Origin: Chrysomallon squamiferum | Lineage: Eukaryota; Mollusca; Gastropoda; Neomphalida; Peltospiridae | Assembly (NCBI GenBank): GCA_012295275.1 | Contig: CM022672.1 | Span: 33,756,754 to 33,779,253 of the forward strand | DNA: 22,500 nucleotides | Direction of reading: 5' to 3' | Program-made: the position numbers and the translations under genes | Part shown: piece by piece, positions 18,410 through 22,500 of the stretch | Position numbering within the stretch: the stretch's first letter is position 1 | Layout of the letters: each line of letters begins with the position of its first letter | The notes under the pieces: generated by a model | Seen by the model: only the letters and a program-made list of their open reading frames with translations | Told to the model about the DNA's origin: nothing | The model's database searches: none

Positions 18410-18655
18410 TTTTAGACAGTGTACTGATATTGACAGTTTTCATCCAGAGTTATTGTTCTTGCATATTGTATTTTTTAAATATATAAATAAATTAATTAGT
18501 AATAAATGTCAGTGTTTTAATGAAACTTGCTGAATAAAAAAGTATGTTGACATTTAATATATTATATTTTTCACCTACATTCTAATGTTAAGTGATTAAA
18601 AATATACTGGAATATTCTCTTTGGGTTTAATTGGTACAAAAATTTAAACAGCACA
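18410..18655. other. Unique AT-rich sequence
   Basis: No exon, RNA gene or tandem structure that I can support. Confidence 0.5.
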
Positions 18656-18898
18656 CAGATAGACAGACACACACACATATGTAGACCTGCTTTATCCATT
18701 TTAGCATTATAAAGTGTGTGTGTGTGTGTGTGTGTGTGTCTGTGTGTGTTTGTATATATATGTGTGTGTGTATTTTTTTATATTATATGTGTTGGTGTGT
18801 GTATGTCTGTGTGTATGTATGAATGTGTGTGTGCGTGAATGTGTGTGTGTTTGTATATGTGTGTGTATGTATGTGTGAATGTATGTATATGTGTGTAA
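18656..18898. repeat. (CA)/(TG)n complex microsatellite
   Basis: A short CAGACA tract is followed, after about 35 bp, by 180 bp of TG repeats with TATG, TCTG and AATG interruptions. Both minus ORFs here are Thr-His repeat translations. Confidence 0.94.
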
Positions 18899-19034
18899 AA
18901 AAAACATGTACACTGGCGACATTTAATAAAAAAATTAAATAAAAAAAATCTATTTACAAAACACATTTACATTAATTCATACAATAAACCGTTATCTCTA
19001 TATCCATAATTTTAAATGTAGATAATCTGACAGC

Positions 19035-19075
19035 CAGACACACATACACACAGACAGACAGACAGACAAACATTA
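19035..19075. repeat. (CAGA)n tetranucleotide tract
   Basis: CACACAGACAGACAGACAGAC-like units, with further CAGACA and GATAGATGGATGG fragments scattered to 19295. The rest of 18900-19368 is unique and AT-rich. Confidence 0.88.
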
Positions 19076-19368
19076 TCCTATCTGACTGATAGAAAAAAAA
19101 ACACCCAGATGTATAAACGATAAGACCTGTAGATATGTGGACAGACAGAATTATGGATAGAATAAGAAAGAAAGATTATTCAGAATAAATAAATTTAGAA
19201 AAAAACGATAAATGTACAGACATTAAGGTTAAAAGTGACAGACATACGAATAAAACTAGTCAAATATACAGACAAACAGACAGATAGATGGATGGTCTGA
19301 GAGAGAGATATCTGATATGCTTAGTGAAGTATTACATTTTAATGTAAAAACAAATTACGCAAACTTAC

Positions 19369-19431
19369 CAATATTGTATTTCTTGTGTCTTGAAAACATC
19401 TTTGTTAAATTTTGTAATCCAGAGAAATAGA
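19369..19431 (-). CDS. Internal coding exon, 63 nt, phase 1-1, unrecognised
   Basis: The minus-strand acceptor is TTGGATTTCAG (AG at 19433-19432). The donor is AATATTG followed by GTAAGT (intron starts 19368), a consensus match. In phase 1 it reads YFSGLQNLTKMFSRHKKYNI, with two bases before and one after. The phase-0 frame has a stop, and the phase-2 frame is also open but would not join to exon 15047-14988. The basic tract FSRHKKYN is the only compositional feature. The acceptor abuts a 20-bp minisatellite. Family not recognised. Confidence 0.5.
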
Positions 19432-19451
19432 CTGAAATCCAAGTATTACAT

Positions 19452-19622
19452 TAATATCCAAATGACATCAGTAATATCCAAATAATGTCAGTAACATCCA
19501 AACAACTTCAGTAATATCCAAATAATGTCAGTAACATCCAAATAACATCAGTAACATCCAAATAACTTCAGTAATATCCAAATAATGTCAGTAACATCCA
19601 AATAACTTCAGTAATATCCAGA
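19452..19622. repeat. 20-bp minisatellite, eight clean copies
   Basis: The unit is TAACATCCAAATAACTTCAG, with variants AATGTCAG and ACATCAG and TAATATCC alternating with TAACATCC. The alternation suggests a 40-bp higher-order unit. Spacing is exactly 20 bp until about 19612. Confidence 0.95.
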
Positions 19623-20805
19623 GAACTGTATAAAAATCCAGAGAAGTACATTAACTTCCACAGAATTTATACATTAATATCCAGAGAACTTTACTAATAT
19701 CAACAGAACTATGACAAAAAAAAAAAGTATCTATTTTAAAACCCAGAGAATTATCATTAACTATACCCATATATATTTGTTTTAAATTCCATATAATGAT
19801 AATAAAGTCAAAAGGTCTTTTATTAAAATCCAGAAAACTTTATATGTAGAGAACCAAAAAAAGACCTCCAGACAACTATATTATAATAGAGAATCTTTTT
19901 TAAAACCCAGAGAATTATGAGCTATATCAAAATATTTGTAATAAAATCAACATAATTATAAAAAAAAAAAAAAAAATTCCTGGAACTTTTATTCAGATTC
20001 AGAGAACAATATTAAAATCCCTAAAACTGTTAAAAAATTATTTTATTAAAATATAGCATCTACATCAAAACCCAAAGAATTAGAAACTATATTCAATTAT
20101 TTGTATTAAAATTCACCAAATTATAGTAAAAATCCAAAAATCTTTATACAAACCCCCCAAAAAACATATTAACATCCTGTATTAAAAAAGTCCAAGAAAT
20201 ATTAAATTAAAATCTTGGAAAATCAATTAACATCCAGTTAACCATTCTAAAATCCATTAAATTAACATCCATAAAACCAAATTAACATCTGTGAACTGAA
20301 TTATATTTCAGGAAATTTTAATAATATTTGAACAGTTACATTAAACCAAATTAACATCTATGACTTACTTTAAATTCAAGAAAATGGTGTTAATATTTAA
20401 AGAATTATCTTGAAATCCATTAATTAATTTTGAAACAGTTTTAGTAACGTTTAAAGAATTATTATCTAAACCCAGGAATCTAAATTAACATATATGAATT
20501 ATATTAACTTCCAAAATATTTTATTATTAAAAGATAATTATTTAAAAAATCCTTTAAACTATACTGACGTCTATAAATATATTAACTTCAAAACAATTTT
20601 AATAATATTTGAAAAATTATATTTAAAATGCCATAAATTAATTTAACATATATTAACTGTATTATCTTCCAAAGAACTTTTATATTTAAAAAATCATTTT
20701 AGAACTCCATGAAATATACTGACTATGAATCAACTATTCATCTATGAATTTATTAACTTCCAAACAATTTAAACTTATTAATTAATAACCACAGAAATAT
20801 TTAAC
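19623..20805. repeat. Decayed extension of the TTAACATCCA array
   Basis: Over nearly 1.2 kb, recognisable TTAACATCCA/AATCCAGAGAACT fragments recur every 15-40 bp, interspersed with poly-A runs (about 19714 and 19962), becoming less like the clean unit towards 20800. No coding signal. Confidence 0.75.
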
Positions 20806-20937
20806 ATCGTCTGTAGAATAATCCTGTTTCAGTTATTTTGGTCTGTAGAATATTATTAGAGTATTTCTGTTTTTCCTTCTAATAATTCACAGAATATTAA
20901 CTGTTGTTTGAGTCAAAAATATTAATTAATGTCTACT

Positions 20938-21152
20938 CCTGACACTGCTCTGACACAACCCTGACAATCATTCAACAAAGTTTTGATGACAGTCTGCCAC
21001 TACCCTGACAATAGTCTGACACTAACCTGAAAAAGCGGTCGCTATGCTGACAGTAAACTGACAGTGTTATGACACTTTCCTGACAATAGTCTGACACTAA
21101 CTTCAACAATACTGACACTAACCTGACAAAGCTCTGACACTATCTTGAGTTA
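20938..21152. repeat. CTGACACTA short-period repeat
   Basis: About eighteen CTGACA(A/C/G) words occur at mostly 10-, 20- and 30-bp intervals, for example ACCCTGACAATAGTCTGACA near 21004 and again near 21078. The array is strongly diverged. A GC-richer interruption (AAAAAGCGGTCGCTATG) lies near 21031. Confidence 0.85.
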
Positions 21153-21185
21153 CACACTGCTCATGGTGAGTAAATTTTACACTCC

Positions 21186-21312
21186 CCAGTAAACAATTAT
21201 CGACATGATTAAAGTTTACAATCCCATGTAAACAATTATTCATAGAACATTTACAATCCCAAGTAAACAATTATTCAAAAAAAACGTTTACAATCCCATG
21301 TAAACAATTATT
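21186..21312 (+). repeat. Short tandem array with GTAAACAATTATT
   Basis: Four units of 35-39 bp. GTAAACAA occurs at 21189-21196, 21228-21235, 21263-21270 and 21300-21307. It matches the forkhead (FOXO-type) site GTAAACAA. Two of the units also have a GTTTAC...GTAAAC inverted pair around AATCCCAT (near 21214-21233 and 21286-21305), giving a possible 6-bp hairpin. Confidence 0.85.
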
Positions 21313-21391
21313 CACAAGATTTACCTTTTCAGCTCACACACACACACACATGTTACAAACATTTCACAAGAAAATACTGAAATAAATTCAC

Positions 21392-21430
21392 CACTTATCA
21401 GCAGTACTCGTTTCCCCATGTAAAAAATGT
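21392..21430 (-). CDS. Possible 39-nt coding exon, phase 1-1
   Basis: On the minus strand a T20 tract and AATCTCTTCAG (AG at 21432-21431) precede a segment ending AAGTG followed by GTGAAT (intron starts 21391). In phase 1 it reads IFYMGKRVLLIS and joins to exon 19431-19369 with G+TC, Val. The ATG inside could instead be a start codon (MGKRVLLIS). The donor is only moderate, and 39 nt is short enough to occur by chance, so this rests mainly on the phase match. Confidence 0.3.
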
Positions 21431-21450
21431 CTGAAGAGATTTTTAAATTT

Positions 21451-21540
21451 AAAAAAAAAAAAAAAAAAAATTCAGTGTAAATTAATATGCTGTGGAAAGT
21501 TTCATCATATAAAAAATTAAAAAAAAAAAAAAAAAAAAAT
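21451..21540. repeat. Two poly-A tracts
   Basis: A20 near 21451-21470 and A21 near 21518-21539, separated by unique sequence. The first supplies the T tract for the possible exon at 21430-21392. Confidence 0.9.
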
Positions 21541-21589
21541 GAAGAAGAAATTTCTAAAAAATTTTAAAAATAAAACTGAAACTAATTTT

Positions 21590-22500
21590 ATGAATAAAAC
21601 AGAAAAGTAAAAATAAATACTTAAAAAAACACTTGAAAAGACACACACACAGACAGACACACTGAAAATCCCCTGGGAGGTCAATAAGAAAATAATGAAA
21701 AAACACACAAAACCACTGGAAAAACAGCTCAGTTCAGTAGAGAAAATCAGAAAAAAACAATATTTAAAAACACTTGAAAAGACACACACACACACAGACA
21801 GACAAAAAAAACAGACAAACACACAAGACAGACACACTGTGTGTGTGAGCTCAGTTCAGTAGAGAAAATAAGAAAATAAATACTTAAAAACACTTGAAAA
21901 GACACACACACAGACAGACAGACATACACAAAATAAATACACAAAAACACTCAGACACACTGTGTGTGTGTGTGTGAGCTCAGTTCAGTAGAAAAAATAA
22001 GAAAAATAAAAAAACTTAAAAAGACACTTGAAAAGACAGACACACACAGACAGACAGACAGACAAAAAAAATCAGAAAATAAATACTTAAAAAACACAAA
22101 CACACACACACAGACAGACAGACACACTGTGTGTGTGAGCTCAGTTCAGTAGAGAAAATAAGAAAATAAATACTTAAAAACACTTGAAAAGACACACACA
22201 CACACAGACAGACAAACACACAAAACACTTGACAAGACACACACAGACACACACTGTGTGTGTGTGAGCTCAGTTCAGTAGAGAAAAATCAGAAAATAAA
22301 TACTTAAAAAACACTTGAAAAGACACACACACAGACAGACAGACATACACACAGACACACACACTCAGACACACTGTGTGTGTGAGCTCAGTTCAGTAGA
22401 GAAAATCAGAAAATAAATACTTAAAAACACTTGAAAACACACACACACAGACAGACAGACACACACACAGAAAATACACACACACACAAAAAGACTCAGA
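21590..22500 (+). repeat. Complex satellite, about 118-161 bp unit, running off the window
   Basis: AGCTCAGTTCAGTAGA starts near 21726, 21848, 21977, 22138, 22267 and 22385. A partial copy begins near 21598. Each unit is GAGCTCAGTTCAGTAGAG, then AAAATcAGAAAATAAATACT, TAAAAACACTTGAAAAGACA, a (CA)n/(GACA)n block of variable length, and CACACTGTGTGTGTGA. Length variation lies in the CA/GACA block. The Cys-Val-rich ORFs in it are artefacts. Confidence 0.95.

Noticed and set aside
1-22500. CRISPR array, phage or bacterial defence system among the regular repeats
   Set aside because: The arrays lack unique equal-length spacers between identical repeats. Introns, microsatellites and the SINE-like element indicate a eukaryotic nuclear genome, with no cas-like or phage genes.

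Overview
The window is eukaryotic, intron-rich, strongly AT-biased nuclear DNA saturated with simple-sequence repeats. It holds long (CA/TG), (GA/TC), (AAT), (TTTA) and (ATTC) tracts, at least ten minisatellites with 19-120 bp units, and a tRNA-derived SINE-like element. There are no operons, ribosome binding sites or intact long ORFs. Nearly all long ORFs are translations of repeats. The tRNA-SINE head, the repeat load and the multi-kilobase introns fit a metazoan. I lean towards a mollusc, possibly a cephalopod, but this is inference and not proven by the sequence.

The only protein-coding signal I can defend is a set of short exons on the minus strand, transcribed from high to low coordinates. 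They are 19431-19369 (63 nt), 15047-14988 (60 nt) and 9244-9185 (60 nt). Each has an AG acceptor, a strong GT donor, and the same phase-1/phase-1 open frame, so they join without a frame break (junction codons GCC and GAC). A weaker 39-nt exon of the same phase lies upstream at 21430-21392. A larger 130-nt exon (4177-4048) with a perfect GGTGAGT donor lies downstream, but it enters in phase 0, so at least one exon between it and the 60-nt exon is missing from my model, or it belongs to another transcript. I do not recognise the protein. The introns would be about 4.3 and 5.7 kb between the three best exons.

Layout: 1-4000 is AT-rich sequence with CA/TG arrays, a 19-bp minisatellite and a (TAC)n array. 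The 130-nt exon is at 4048-4177. 4200-6570 has weak duplications, (AAT)n, a 20-bp minisatellite and a relatively GC-rich island. 6575-8700 has TATCATG-type and about 105-bp tandem repeats. The exon at 9185-9244 sits between (GA)n and (AAAT)n. 9640-10660 holds a 20-bp array, a 46-bp GTTAAC array and (ATTC)n. 10935-15000 contains an unrecognised open frame and many CA arrays. The exon at 14988-15047 is again between (GA)n and (AAAT)n. 16164-16741 is a cluster of eleven X-box-like palindromes. 18031-18330 is a tandem tRNA-SINE-like element. 19369-19431 is another exon. 19452-20800 is a decaying minisatellite. 21189-21307 is a small array of GTAAACAA motifs. 21590-22500 is a roughly 120-bp satellite running off the end.

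The most interesting observations are non-coding. They are the RFX X-box-like cluster, the identical simple-repeat setting of the two 60-nt exons, and a single (TC)24 tract that could pair with (GA)n tracts across an exon. I see no defence, biosynthetic or mobile-gene system, and I do not claim one.
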